A stretch of 8,748 bases of DNA from Cellvibrionaceae bacterium (GTDB lineage Bacteria > Pseudomonadota > Gammaproteobacteria > Pseudomonadales > Cellvibrionaceae): contig JALUYN010000552.1 in NCBI GenBank assembly GCA_027012915.1, positions 1 through 8,748 on the forward strand, written 5' to 3'. Positions within the stretch are counted from its first letter, which is position 1; each line of letters starts with the position of its first letter. This document shows, piece after piece, positions 1 to 7,278 of this stretch. The translations under genes and the position numbers were made by a program. Below the pieces are notes generated by a model. The model saw nothing but the letters and a program-made list of their open reading frames with translations, had not been told where the DNA came from and did no database searches.

Positions 1-289
1 GGCTATCAAACACCAGTGCCATATCCACTTCCCCCGAATACAGGTCGTGAAATACTCGAGAGTAGGGGCGATACAGATTTTGATAGGGCTCCCCGGTTTC
101 CTTCATAAGTGCGGCAACAGTCTCATCCAAGACACCCGATACATTCTGAAGATAGGGCATGCCCCAGGGTTTTACCGTAGAAGTACTAAAAATAACGGGC
201 GCGAGTGGTGATTCAACCTCAAGCCCACGCGCAGACCCCGCCAGCCCGAGCAGCAAGAAAGCAACCAAAGTTCGCGTCACTGCACTCAT
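1..289 (-). CDS. Periplasmic solute-binding protein, second of a tandem pair (C-terminus outside window)
   Basis: The reading frame is open from an ATG at 289-287 to the window edge: 96 codons, with the C-terminal part missing. The N-terminus (MSAVTRTLVAFLLLGLAGSARG) is a typical Sec signal with a basic residue followed by a leucine-rich core, so a periplasmic location is likely. The mature part aligns without large gaps to the protein encoded immediately upstream. Shared blocks are PV-F-TSTV(R/K)PWGM, then PY-RV, then YSG-VD-A--FDS. This identifies it as a paralogue in the family-3 extracellular solute-binding fold (amino-acid or small-ligand binding). The ATG follows the upstream TAA stop with no spacer (TAAATG), so translation is probably coupled to it. 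The ligand is unknown and no permease gene is visible. The family call is good; the function of the pair is inference. Confidence 0.8.
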   Translation of the reverse strand, partial: MSAVTRTLVAFLLLGLAGSARGLEVESPLAPVIFSTSTVKPWGMPYLQNVSGVLDETVAALMKETGEPYQNLYRPYSRVFHDLYSGEVDMALVFDS

Positions 290-1084
290 TTACCGCGGAC
301 CATCCGGCCAGTTTTCGGGGACTCCCCACTCGTGACTCTCACTAAATATCTCCGACAGAGTACCGTCCTTGTGCAGAGCCTCCAGGGCATCCTGATAAAC
401 AGGAATTAAATCTTGTCGAGGAGAATTTTTTGACATGTAGAGGCTGCCGGTAGCACCTCCCACCACCAGCAACTTCGACAGCTGGGGCGTGCCCAAACGC
501 ATCTGTTTCATCGCCCAGTAGAAAGATTGATCGGTGCCTGCCATCGCATCCAGACGATTGCGAATCAGCATTGCTAATCCCTGCTCCATGGTATTGACCG
601 CCAGGCGGGTAAAGTGTGTGGCATTGTCAAATGAAGGTCCGTATTTGGAGCCTCGAATATACCCCACCAACTGCCCTTCCAACTGTTCCAGAGAATCGAT
701 GGGTTTGGTGCCGGATCGCGCAACAATCAATACGCGAGTATCCACCAGATGGCCGACACGAATGGCGTTTTCTCGGGCTGACGGGCTGTCAAATAAAACC
801 GCCAGGTCGACCACACCGCTGTACACTGAATAGATCACACGCGGGTAGGGTTGCAGTTGATTGGAAGCCGCGATGCCCGTATGTCGATGCAATGCATTAA
901 ACACATTCACCAGTAATCCCTGCTCTTTGCCTCCAATGTTCATTCCCCAGGGCCGTACCGTGGAGGTGGCAAATCGCACCGGTTGCGCAGAAGGCGTGAC
1001 CGGAGCCACAGGATTGGCGAACGCGGCATTGGCAACGCTCAATCCTAATAGGCAACCACAAAGCAGGGTCAGCTTTCTGCGCAT
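290..1084 (-). CDS. Periplasmic substrate-binding protein (SBP_bac_3-like), first of a tandem pair
   Basis: This encodes 264 residues from the ATG at 1084-1082. A TTG five codons further upstream (1099) is in frame, but it lies inside the preceding gene and is a poorer choice. Residues 1-23 (MRRKLTLLCG...NAAFA) form a signal peptide with a plausible AFA/N signal-peptidase I site. The remainder has the length and pattern of a family-3 extracellular solute-binding protein: a first lobe with the PWGM block near residues 45-48, PYPRV-YSVYSG-VD at about 79-93, a hinge-like LEQLEGQLVGYIRGS segment at about 132-146, and a LDAMAGTDQ segment at about 178-185. The gene begins 5 bases after the frnE-like stop and ends directly at the ATG of its paralogue, so the three are probably co-transcribed. 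No permease or ATPase is adjacent. It may be an orphan binding protein feeding a remote transporter or a sensor; the ligand is not predictable. Confidence 0.85.
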   Translation of the reverse strand: MRRKLTLLCGCLLGLSVANAAFANPVAPVTPSAQPVRFATSTVRPWGMNIGGKEQGLLVNVFNALHRHTGIAASNQLQPYPRVIYSVYSGVVDLAVLFDSPSARENAIRVGHLVDTRVLIVARSGTKPIDSLEQLEGQLVGYIRGSKYGPSFDNATHFTRLAVNTMEQGLAMLIRNRLDAMAGTDQSFYWAMKQMRLGTPQLSKLLVVGGATGSLYMSKNSPRQDLIPVYQDALEALHKDGTLSEIFSESHEWGVPENWPDGPR

Positions 1085-1089
1085 ATCGA

Positions 1090-1749
1090 TTAACACCAAC
1101 TGGCTTCGTTTTCCGGATTCTTGAGTTGTTCTTCAATATTGGCGTGCAATACGCGATAGCCCACATTGCCGTAGAGAGTCTGTCGACCATTGTCGATGAT
1201 ATAGGATGGACTGCCTTTAAGGGATTGTTGCCGCGCCCTCTGATAATCGCCCATCAATGCCGCCATGGCCTGCCCATTCTGAACGCAGCGATTGATTTCT
1301 TTGCGTTCAAAACCCTGTTCACTGGCCAGTTCCAGCAACACAGGTAGCTCTCCAATATTGCGCGCCTCAATAAAGAACGCTTTGCGCAATTCCAACGCCA
1401 GATGCGCACTGGCTTCTTTGCCACCGGTTATCTGCACGGCTTTGAGCAACAGATGCGCATTGGCAGAAGTGGCGGGCCTTACATCGACCCAAATGCGGGG
1501 ATTGATATGAGCATCTTCAAAGCCATCGGCTGAATGTATTACGTGCTCAGCGAAGCCCAGATAACCGCCGCGTTCGCCCCACTGTCCGGCCATCTTGCTG
1601 GGCACGTCACCAAACACGTCCAGGTAGTGATAGTCGAGCTGTACCTGATCACCAAATTGCTGTTTGAGCTCGTCGATGCGCCGCTGCGCAATCCACCCCC
1701 AGACACAGAGAATATCCGTATAGTAATCCACCACCAGTGGCTTGCTCAT
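1090..1749 (-). CDS. DsbA-family (FrnE-like) thioredoxin-fold oxidoreductase
   Basis: This encodes 219 residues starting MSKPLVVDYYTD. I chose the ATG at 1749 because AGGAAG lies five bases upstream; the in-frame extension to a TTG at 1803 adds unconserved sequence. The thioredoxin-fold start (VVDYYTDILCVWGW) places the active-site motif at residues 15-18 as C-V-W-G, so only the first cysteine of a CxxC is present. The KGSPSYII segment at about 178-185 supplies the expected cis-proline loop (P181), and RPATSANAHLLLKA at about 91-104 belongs to the helical insertion typical of the DsbA/FrnE/2-hydroxychromene-2-carboxylate isomerase group. No signal peptide is seen, so it is probably cytoplasmic. 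With a single active-site cysteine it may act as a monothiol, glutathione-dependent or isomerase-type enzyme rather than a dithiol oxidase. It leads a tight run with the two binding-protein genes. Confidence 0.87.
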   Translation of the reverse strand: MSKPLVVDYYTDILCVWGWIAQRRIDELKQQFGDQVQLDYHYLDVFGDVPSKMAGQWGERGGYLGFAEHVIHSADGFEDAHINPRIWVDVRPATSANAHLLLKAVQITGGKEASAHLALELRKAFFIEARNIGELPVLLELASEQGFERKEINRCVQNGQAMAALMGDYQRARQQSLKGSPSYIIDNGRQTLYGNVGYRVLHANIEEQLKNPENEASWC

Positions 1750-1849
1750 GCCCGCTTCCTGGTTGTCGCGATAATCAAGCCGAACACTATAGACGACCTC
1801 CAATCGTTGAGCTTTGATCCAGGTCCTATGTCTGCTTAGCCCTCAAACC

Positions 1850-1901
1850 AGGTCCATAAACTAGGTCCACAAACTAGGTCCACAAACTAGGTCCACAAGC
1901 T
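1850..1901. repeat. 13-bp tandem repeat, four copies
   Basis: Four head-to-tail 13-bp units read AGGTCCATAAACT (1850-1862), AGGTCCACAAACT (1863-1875), AGGTCCACAAACT (1876-1888) and AGGTCCACAAGCT (1889-1901). The middle two are identical and the outer two differ at one base each. The array overlaps the last codons and stop of the CBS-domain gene and continues into the spacer before the frnE-like gene. The rest of that spacer (1750-1849) shows no recognisable gene or convincing promoter. The array looks like recent slipped-strand expansion of the gene's 3' end. Confidence 0.9.
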
Positions 1902-2540
1902 CACCGGAACCTGATGGGTCAAGGTACGCAAAATATCCGAGCGTGTGACTATGCCCTGTACGCGATGCTCTTCACTCATCAGTGGCACAGCCCCAATGCG
2001 ATGATTCAGCATCACTTCGGCCAGCTCCCGCAGATTGGTGTGCGGCAACGCTGTCAGCACCCGTCGCTTCATAATCTGTTCGACACCCTGGAGGCGGCTT
2101 TGCTCCGCTGCCAGAAGGCCTGCGTCTGTACGCAGAAATGATGTGGCTAACAAGAGGTCGCGATCCGAAACGATGCCCAATAAACTGTCGTCTTGACCGA
2201 CCACCGGAAAGTGTCTGAAACGATATTGAGCAAATGCCTGCCACACCTGATCCAGTGTCATAGCCGGTGAGACCGTGCGAACTGGCTGCGACATGATTTC
2301 ACCAGCGGTGGATACTGGCCGACGCTCGTCGACATCGTCTTGCAACTGATACAACGTCCGCTTCAATTCTTTGGCTGCGTGTTTGGCAGTGTGGGACAGA
2401 TCGCCCTCTTTAAACTGGTCGCGGGGTGACAGGGACAGAGACGAATCAGGCTCGTTGGCCTTATTGACCCCTCGCGCTGGAAACACATCGTACCAGGGAG
2501 TTGTGATTCCTCTACCCAGCTCATAAACCTGAAATGGCAT
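1887..2540 (-). CDS. CBS-domain-pair protein
   Basis: This encodes 217 residues from the ATG at 2540 (MPFQVYELGRG); an in-frame GTG two codons upstream at 2546 is the alternative start. Residues 1-75 are polar and probably flexible. They are followed by two CBS motifs: about 79-136 (EIMSQPVRTVSPAMTL...HFPVVG...GIVSDRDLL) and about 155-210 (QIMKRRVLTALPHTNL...GAVPL...GIVTRSDIL). Together these form a Bateman module, which in this family usually binds adenine nucleotides or related ligands and regulates a partner. Here it stands alone with no attached enzyme or channel, and no signal peptide or membrane segment is visible, so it is likely a cytoplasmic ligand sensor. The stop TAG (1889-1887) sits inside the 13-bp tandem repeat. 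The DUF445 gene lies 86 bases upstream in the same orientation, but no partner can be named from this. Confidence 0.88.
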   Translation of the reverse strand: MPFQVYELGRGITTPWYDVFPARGVNKANEPDSSLSLSPRDQFKEGDLSHTAKHAAKELKRTLYQLQDDVDERRPVSTAGEIMSQPVRTVSPAMTLDQVWQAFAQYRFRHFPVVGQDDSLLGIVSDRDLLLATSFLRTDAGLLAAEQSRLQGVEQIMKRRVLTALPHTNLRELAEVMLNHRIGAVPLMSEEHRVQGIVTRSDILRTLTHQVPVSLWT

Positions 2541-2626
2541 AATCACCCGCTTATTGTTAACGTGCTCCCAGTGTATGCCTTTGTTGCAACTTTTTCACGC
2601 CAGGTCCCTTATGATTCGAGGGTATG

Positions 2627-3856
2627 TCAGGTAAGCAACGCCCACTGCCAGAAGCCCGCACATAATCCCAATACCGCTCCCACGGCAATCAGCTTCCATT
2701 CGTCTTCGGCAATCACCGGGTGCAGCAGTTCGAAAAACTCTTCGCCGGGAAGGTTACCCACGCGCTCGGCGACCGTCTCTTCGATATCAAAGGCCTGATC
2801 AATATACTCCAGAGAGCGTCGATCGGGATTTTGAAACTCTTCAAAGGCTTTGACGCTGATAATGCTGCTGATCTTGGCGTACTCCGTTGGCCCCAGGCTG
2901 ATTACAGTCAGAGGCTTAAACGAACCCTGGGTGGATTCCAGCACGTGGTTTACCTCGCGGTGAATAAGATCCCGCACCCGCTCCACGGAGCGCTCACTTT
3001 TGAGTATTTCCCGAGCCAGCACTTCGGCTTTGATGAGCTCTTCGGCGAACACCTTGCCATAGTAGCGCGACACTTCTTTCTGTCGCTTGATAAATAACCC
3101 CTGCACGAAAAAGGGCCCGATTTTTACCGGATTAATCGGCTTCTGTACCAAATAGATAGCAAGAGTATTGGTGATATAGCCCACCATCAAACCGAACAAA
3201 GGCAGCAGCCACCAGTGCGGGAAGTAGTACCAGAGAAACATTACCGGTATACCCAAGGGGAATCCAAAATAAAAACCGCTGCGCTCGATAAAACGAAACT
3301 CTCGCTTGCCCGCCGTCTGAAAAATATCGATCAGCATTTCCTTGTTCTGACCCAACTTCTCAGCGATAACTTCGTTCATATCGAGCAAATCATCGGCATC
3401 GTCTTTGATATCCTCGACGATGCGCTCCACCACGTCAGGGATGCGTTTTTTAACCTCAATATAAACCTTTTCCTTGATCCACGAAGGCGAAGCACTCCAC
3501 AGAAAACGACTGACCTTGACGCCATAGGTTCCGGTCTGATCCATTACTTCATCGACCAGCTCTTCGACAAAAGGCTCGAGACGATGCTGCATGGCATCCA
3601 CCAGATGCTCAGGATCAATACGATCAATCAACTCATCCTGAGTCATCACCCGTTTAACGCTGTGGTCCACCACCACGCGGGCCATCTTTTCTGCATTGGC
3701 GGGAATCACTCCCTGCCAGCCAACAAAACCCAGCCCTTTGAACTCCACTGGGGCCATCATCATTTTAACTGCCAGCCAGTTGGTGCCATAGCCCACCACA
3801 GCACTGACAATAGGGATGGTCAGGTAGGTCCAGTATTCCTGCAGAAATGCCAACAT
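2627..3856 (-). CDS. DUF445 family membrane protein
   Basis: This encodes 409 residues. The ATG at 3856 is preceded by AAGGAA at a rather long spacing of about 11 bases. The protein has a hydrophobic N-terminal segment (about 10-30), a long charged, largely helical region (about 55-190), a hydrophobic pair in the middle (about 195-236) and a final membrane segment (about 387-407). The DUF445 signature occurs twice: VGYGTNWLAVKMMMAP at about 21-36 with GWQGVIP at 46-52, and VGYITNTLAIYLVQKP at about 225-240 with a matching FVQGLFI at 250-256. This suggests two related halves. An inner-membrane location is likely. The biochemical role of DUF445 proteins is not known to me. The gene follows the tandem thioredoxin-fold gene by 32 bases and is probably co-transcribed with it. 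Confidence 0.92.
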   Translation of the reverse strand: MLAFLQEYWTYLTIPIVSAVVGYGTNWLAVKMMMAPVEFKGLGFVGWQGVIPANAEKMARVVVDHSVKRVMTQDELIDRIDPEHLVDAMQHRLEPFVEELVDEVMDQTGTYGVKVSRFLWSASPSWIKEKVYIEVKKRIPDVVERIVEDIKDDADDLLDMNEVIAEKLGQNKEMLIDIFQTAGKREFRFIERSGFYFGFPLGIPVMFLWYYFPHWWLLPLFGLMVGYITNTLAIYLVQKPINPVKIGPFFVQGLFIKRQKEVSRYYGKVFAEELIKAEVLAREILKSERSVERVRDLIHREVNHVLESTQGSFKPLTVISLGPTEYAKISSIISVKAFEEFQNPDRRSLEYIDQAFDIEETVAERVGNLPGEEFFELLHPVIAEDEWKLIAVGAVLGLCAGFWQWALLT

Positions 3857-3888
3857 AGTGCTGATCGTTCCTTATATCGGGGTGGTGA

Positions 3889-4635
3889 TTACTGTTTATA
3901 GGTATCCAGCAGATATTGATTGATATCCGCTGACTCAAATAGAGCCGTATTCGTGTTCGGGTCTATTAGATAGGGAAACTGCACCCTGCCGGTTTCCTCA
4001 AGCAGACGCTGACGATTGCGCCCCTGAACAGGAAGGCTCGGGAACAACATCTTACGCAGGGCCGGAGGCCCCATATCCTGCATCATGGCTTTGCCGGAAT
4101 TTCTCAACTCGTAGGCAATTTCCAGTTCACACAACAACTCTCGCACTCGACGGCAAAAAGGGCTGGACTCAAAACTGTACAGCACCAGCGGCTGCTCGGC
4201 GGACTTGGAGGGCAATGCCTTTTGTGTACCGCGAACCATCGAGGCCGTTATAGATCCCGCTACCGCCAACTCACGCACGCCGAAGGGCGGCTTGCGTTGG
4301 CCATAGGTTTTGTACAGGTAGGCAATGATCTTGTCGGACTCGTAGATGGCCTCACCGGTATTGGGGTCCACCAAAAACGGAAACTGACGATGCCCACCCA
4401 GCTCGACTACCTTGTCTCGATAGCGCTCGCCATTCTGGGGACAGGGGTAGATCATGGCGTCAAGGTCGAGCTCCGTCAGCACCTCACGCACCAAACGGCA
4501 ATAGGGGCAGGACTCGAACTCATAGAGCTGCAACAACTGTTCTGGCTGCACCGCTGCCGGCTTGGCCAGGGTACCTCGCCAAACTCGCAACGACGAGGTA
4601 GCCGTAGAATTGATCACATCCAATGCGCCGCGCAT
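3889..4635 (-). CDS. Tandem GST-N/glutaredoxin-like domain protein
   Basis: This encodes 248 residues. I chose the ATG at 4635 because AGGGGG stands four bases before it. An open frame continues upstream to 4785, but that part would add an unrelated hydrophobic stretch and would fill the divergent promoter region. Two homologous thioredoxin-fold halves follow a 30-residue leader. The first (about 34-112) carries C43-P-Y-C46, the cis-proline segment QFPFLVDPNTG and the helix motif YESDKIIAYLYKTYG. The second (about 149-247) carries S158-P-F-C161, QFPYLIDPNTN and FESADINQYLLDTY. The halves are clearly a duplication, and the second has lost the first cysteine of its motif. No GST C-terminal helical domain is present. 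The likely function is a glutathione-linked thiol or redox role in the cytoplasm. It is the first gene of the minus-strand block. Confidence 0.88.
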   Translation of the reverse strand: MRGALDVINSTATSSLRVWRGTLAKPAAVQPEQLLQLYEFESCPYCRLVREVLTELDLDAMIYPCPQNGERYRDKVVELGGHRQFPFLVDPNTGEAIYESDKIIAYLYKTYGQRKPPFGVRELAVAGSITASMVRGTQKALPSKSAEQPLVLYSFESSPFCRRVRELLCELEIAYELRNSGKAMMQDMGPPALRKMLFPSLPVQGRNRQRLLEETGRVQFPYLIDPNTNTALFESADINQYLLDTYKQ

Positions 4636-4784
4636 GGCACCCCCTAATGGTCGAAAAAAGATTGCAAAAGTGGCCGCAGAATAACAAAAAATAACAACAA
4701 AATCCCAAAGCCTGGAAGGGCCTGTGATACTCTTTTGCGCGGTGAATATTCTTATAAAAACAGTCACACAATAGAGAGACCACA
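4636..4784. promoter_or_regulatory. Divergent intergenic region, probable promoters both ways
   Basis: This 149-bp spacer separates two genes transcribed away from each other, so it must hold the promoter of the acylase gene and probably that of the minus-strand block. It contains A/T-rich tracts (4680-4703) and a TATAAA hexamer at 4753-4758 on the plus strand that could be a -10 element for the acylase, but no good -35 is placed 16-18 bases before it. The acylase start has only a weak ribosome-binding site (AGAGAGA, 4773-4779). On the minus strand AGGGGG (4645-4640) is a good ribosome-binding site for the GST-N-like gene. No operator palindrome was recognised. The location is firm; the individual elements are guesses. 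Confidence 0.45.
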
Positions 4785-7118
4785 ATGCTTAAAAAAATAA
4801 TAGCACTGGGCCTGTTGTCAGTTATTGCCCTCGTTCTGGCCGTGCCCCAAATCTATAAAACCCAACGTAGCGGTGAAGTCACCGCCGAAGCATTAGAGCA
4901 ACCTGTCACCGTCAATTACGATCAACACGGCGTTCCCCATATCCAGGCACAAAATCTGGACGATATGTATTTTGCCCTGGGCTATGTTCACGCTCAGGAT
5001 CGTCTGTTTCAAATGGAGTCCATGCGTCGTCTGGCCAAGGGGGAACTGGCCGAGGTATTTGGACCCGATCTGGTAGCCACCGACAAGATCTTTCGCACTC
5101 TGGGGCTGGCCCGTCACGCCCGCGACTACGTCGCTCGGGCCGATAAGACCACCGAAGCCTGGCGCGCTTTCGAGCAATATCTCGCGGGAGTTAACCACTA
5201 CCAGAACAGCGCCAAACTGCCCGTAGAATTCGATCTCCTCGGGATCGAGCCACGCCCCTTCACCACCGAGGACTCCATCAGCGTGGCCGGCTATATGGCC
5301 TACAGCTTTGCGGTAGCCATGCGCACGGAACCCTTAATGACTTTCGTCAGCGATAAACTGGGTGAAGACTATCTGGATCTGTTTGCTCTGGACCGCCCGG
5401 CTCAGGCACCACAACTGCAAGCCGATACCCTGGCATCCCTGACGCGACTCGGAGAACACTCAGTCCTGCCACAATCCATGAGCCAATTCGAAGGCAGTAA
5501 CGCCTGGGCCATCAGCGGTTCACGCACCGCCAACGGCAAACCCATTTTGGAGAGCGACCCGCATATTCAGTTTGGCGTGCCAGGCACCTGGTACGAAGCC
5601 CACGTTACCGCTGGCGACTTCGAGCTCTACGGCCATCATCTGCCGCTGGTACCACCCGCCATGCTGGGCCACAACCGCAAATTTGGCTGGGGCATCACCA
5701 TGTTCCAGAACGACGATATCGACTTCTATCTGGAGCGAGCCAACCCGCACAACATCGATCAGGTGTGGGCCACAGATCAGTGGCAGGACGTCGTTAAAGT
5801 TGAAGAAACCATTTTGGTCAAAGGTCAGGCCCCCGAACAACTTACCGTGCGCATCACCCGCAATGGCCCCATCATCAACGATATCTTTCCCGGCTTTTCT
5901 GACGCTCAACCGGTATCGCTGTGGTGGACTTACACCAATACCGACAACCCTATGCTGGAAGCTTTCTACGGCATGAACCACGCCTCCAGCATCGAAGAAT
6001 TCCAGCAGGCAGTGCAGGGAATTCACGCACCCGGCCTGAATATTATGTACGCCGACAGTAGCAATCACATTGGCTGGTGGGCCGCCGCGCGTATTCCTAA
6101 GCGCCCGGCTCACGTGCAACCCTGGCACATTCTCGACGGCGCGTCTGGCGAAGACAGCCCGCAGGGCTTCTACGATTTCAGTTTTAATCCGCAATCGGTA
6201 GATCCGGAAAATGGCTTTATCGTGTCGGCCAATCACCGACCACAACCCCAACAAGGGTTAATGACTCCGGGCTACTACAATTTCGACGCCCGCGCGGAAA
6301 AAATCACCAAAGCGTTAAATGCACTGGAAGATGCCAGTCTCGACAATCAGCAACCGCTGCAGTTGGACACTGCCAGTGACTATGCCCGTGACGCATTAAA
6401 GATCATGGTGCAGTATCTGAAAAGTGATCACGACGCCGAGCTGATCGATCAACTGCAAAACTGGGACGGCAACTTCACCAAAGAAGCCGTTGCCCCGAGC
6501 GTGTTTATTGAATGGCAATACCAATTGTCGCAATTGGCGTTTGCAGATGAGGTGGGCGATCAGCTGTTTGCACTGATGACCGACACCCGAAAAATCGACT
6601 TCGGCTTCTACAATCTACTGCAATCGCCGCAAAGCCCCTGGTGGAATCACACCGGCGATGATCAACTCAACACCATGAGCGACATTATCAATCGCAGTTG
6701 GCAACTGGCTCAAACGGCACTCACAGAAAACCTCGGCAACGACTGGCGAGAGTGGCAATGGCAGCGTGTCCACACGCTGGAGCTGAACCACGCCTTCGCG
6801 CAATCGTCACTGCTGCGCCCGATCTTTAATATTGGCCCCAGCCCGGTACCAGGCTCCCACGCCGTACCTAATAACCTCTCCCAAAAGTTTCGTTCCGGCC
6901 ATCAAGCGGTTAACGCCGGACCTTCTACCCGACGTTTGATTGATTTTTCTCAACCGGAAAAATCTCTGGGTATTCTGCCAGCCGGGCAATCGGGAAATCC
7001 GTTTGATCCTCACTACGATGACCAGTTTGCGGCTTATGTGGCCGGCGAGTATCGGCAGCAGATTCTGGATGCTGCCGATATTGTTAATAAGCGGACTTTG
7101 ATGTTGGTACCGGAGTAA
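4785..7118 (+). CDS. Penicillin acylase family Ntn hydrolase
   Basis: This encodes 777 residues, the usual size for an unprocessed penicillin/acyl-homoserine-lactone acylase precursor. The N-terminus (MLKKIIALGLLSVIALVLAVPQ) is a signal peptide or membrane anchor. An alpha-chain region with GVPHI (about 49-53) and LGYVHAQDRLFQMESMRR (about 65-82) is followed by the autoproteolysis site and catalytic serine in EGSNAW (G237-S238-N239). Self-cleavage there would expose Ser238 as the N-terminal nucleophile of the beta chain. Further family marks are ESDPHI at about 256-261, NHIGWW at about 427-432, the oxyanion-type asparagine in SANHRP (N483), and the C-terminal GQSGNPFDPHYDDQ at about 734-747. 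It should hydrolyse an amide bond between an acyl group and an amine. Beta-lactams, N-acyl-homoserine lactones and other N-acyl compounds are all possible, and the sequence does not decide. It appears monocistronic, facing away from the minus-strand block. All key residues are intact. Confidence 0.95.
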   Translation: MLKKIIALGLLSVIALVLAVPQIYKTQRSGEVTAEALEQPVTVNYDQHGVPHIQAQNLDDMYFALGYVHAQDRLFQMESMRRLAKGELAEVFGPDLVATDKIFRTLGLARHARDYVARADKTTEAWRAFEQYLAGVNHYQNSAKLPVEFDLLGIEPRPFTTEDSISVAGYMAYSFAVAMRTEPLMTFVSDKLGEDYLDLFALDRPAQAPQLQADTLASLTRLGEHSVLPQSMSQFEGSNAWAISGSRTANGKPILESDPHIQFGVPGTWYEAHVTAGDFELYGHHLPLVPPAMLGHNRKFGWGITMFQNDDIDFYLERANPHNIDQVWATDQWQDVVKVEETILVKGQAPEQLTVRITRNGPIINDIFPGFSDAQPVSLWWTYTNTDNPMLEAFYGMNHASSIEEFQQAVQGIHAPGLNIMYADSSNHIGWWAAARIPKRPAHVQPWHILDGASGEDSPQGFYDFSFNPQSVDPENGFIVSANHRPQPQQGLMTPGYYNFDARAEKITKALNALEDASLDNQQPLQLDTASDYARDALKIMVQYLKSDHDAELIDQLQNWDGNFTKEAVAPSVFIEWQYQLSQLAFADEVGDQLFALMTDTRKIDFGFYNLLQSPQSPWWNHTGDDQLNTMSDIINRSWQLAQTALTENLGNDWREWQWQRVHTLELNHAFAQSSLLRPIFNIGPSPVPGSHAVPNNLSQKFRSGHQAVNAGPSTRRLIDFSQPEKSLGILPAGQSGNPFDPHYDDQFAAYVAGEYRQQILDAADIVNKRTLMLVPE

Positions 7119-7233
7119 GTCTTTATTTCTTTGGGAAGCTTTTATTAATTTTTGGAGTGAATTTCAGCTTAGGTTTCGCCCTCGCTAGGCGAGCTACCCT
7201 TGTCTAGACCCTCCATTCGGCAGTTCGTACGGA

Positions 7234-7269
7234 ACCCGGGGTGCCAAGTTTGAATGTGGCACCCCGGGT
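7234..7269. repeat. Perfect 13-bp inverted repeat (hairpin)
   Basis: ACCCGGGGTGCCA (7234-7246) pairs with TGGCACCCCGGGT (7257-7269) across a 10-base loop (7247-7256). Three further outer bases could pair around a one-base bulge. The stem is very GC-rich and stable. It lies about 115 bp after the acylase stop. No T-tract follows on either strand, so it is not a standard intrinsic terminator, although it could protect or pause a transcript. Confidence 0.85.
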
Positions 7270-7278
7270 CCCCTTAGA

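Noticed and set aside
1755..1800. A sigma-70 promoter with a TATAGT -10 element ahead of the frnE-like gene
   Set aside because: The TATAGT is close to consensus, but no acceptable -35 hexamer lies 16-18 bases upstream, so I do not call it.
1850..1901. A CRISPR array
   Set aside because: The units are 13 bp and directly adjacent with no spacers between them; this is a simple tandem repeat.
3215..3901. A 228-codon plus-strand open frame opposite the DUF445 gene
   Set aside because: It is antisense to a well-supported DUF445 gene, has no recognisable domain, and its composition reflects the complementary strand.
4636..4785. A 50-residue N-terminal extension of the GST-N-like protein, which would abut the acylase start codon
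   Set aside because: A strong ribosome-binding site precedes the internal ATG at 4635. The extension would leave no room for divergent promoters and looks unlike the rest of the family.
5520..6254. A 244-codon minus-strand open frame inside the acylase gene
   Set aside because: It lies fully within the conserved catalytic part of the acylase on the opposite strand and shows no domain of its own.
7234..7269. The strong GC-rich hairpin as an intrinsic terminator of the acylase gene
   Set aside because: No T-run follows the stem on either strand, and it lies more than 110 bp after the stop. It is better treated as part of the intergenic repeat element.
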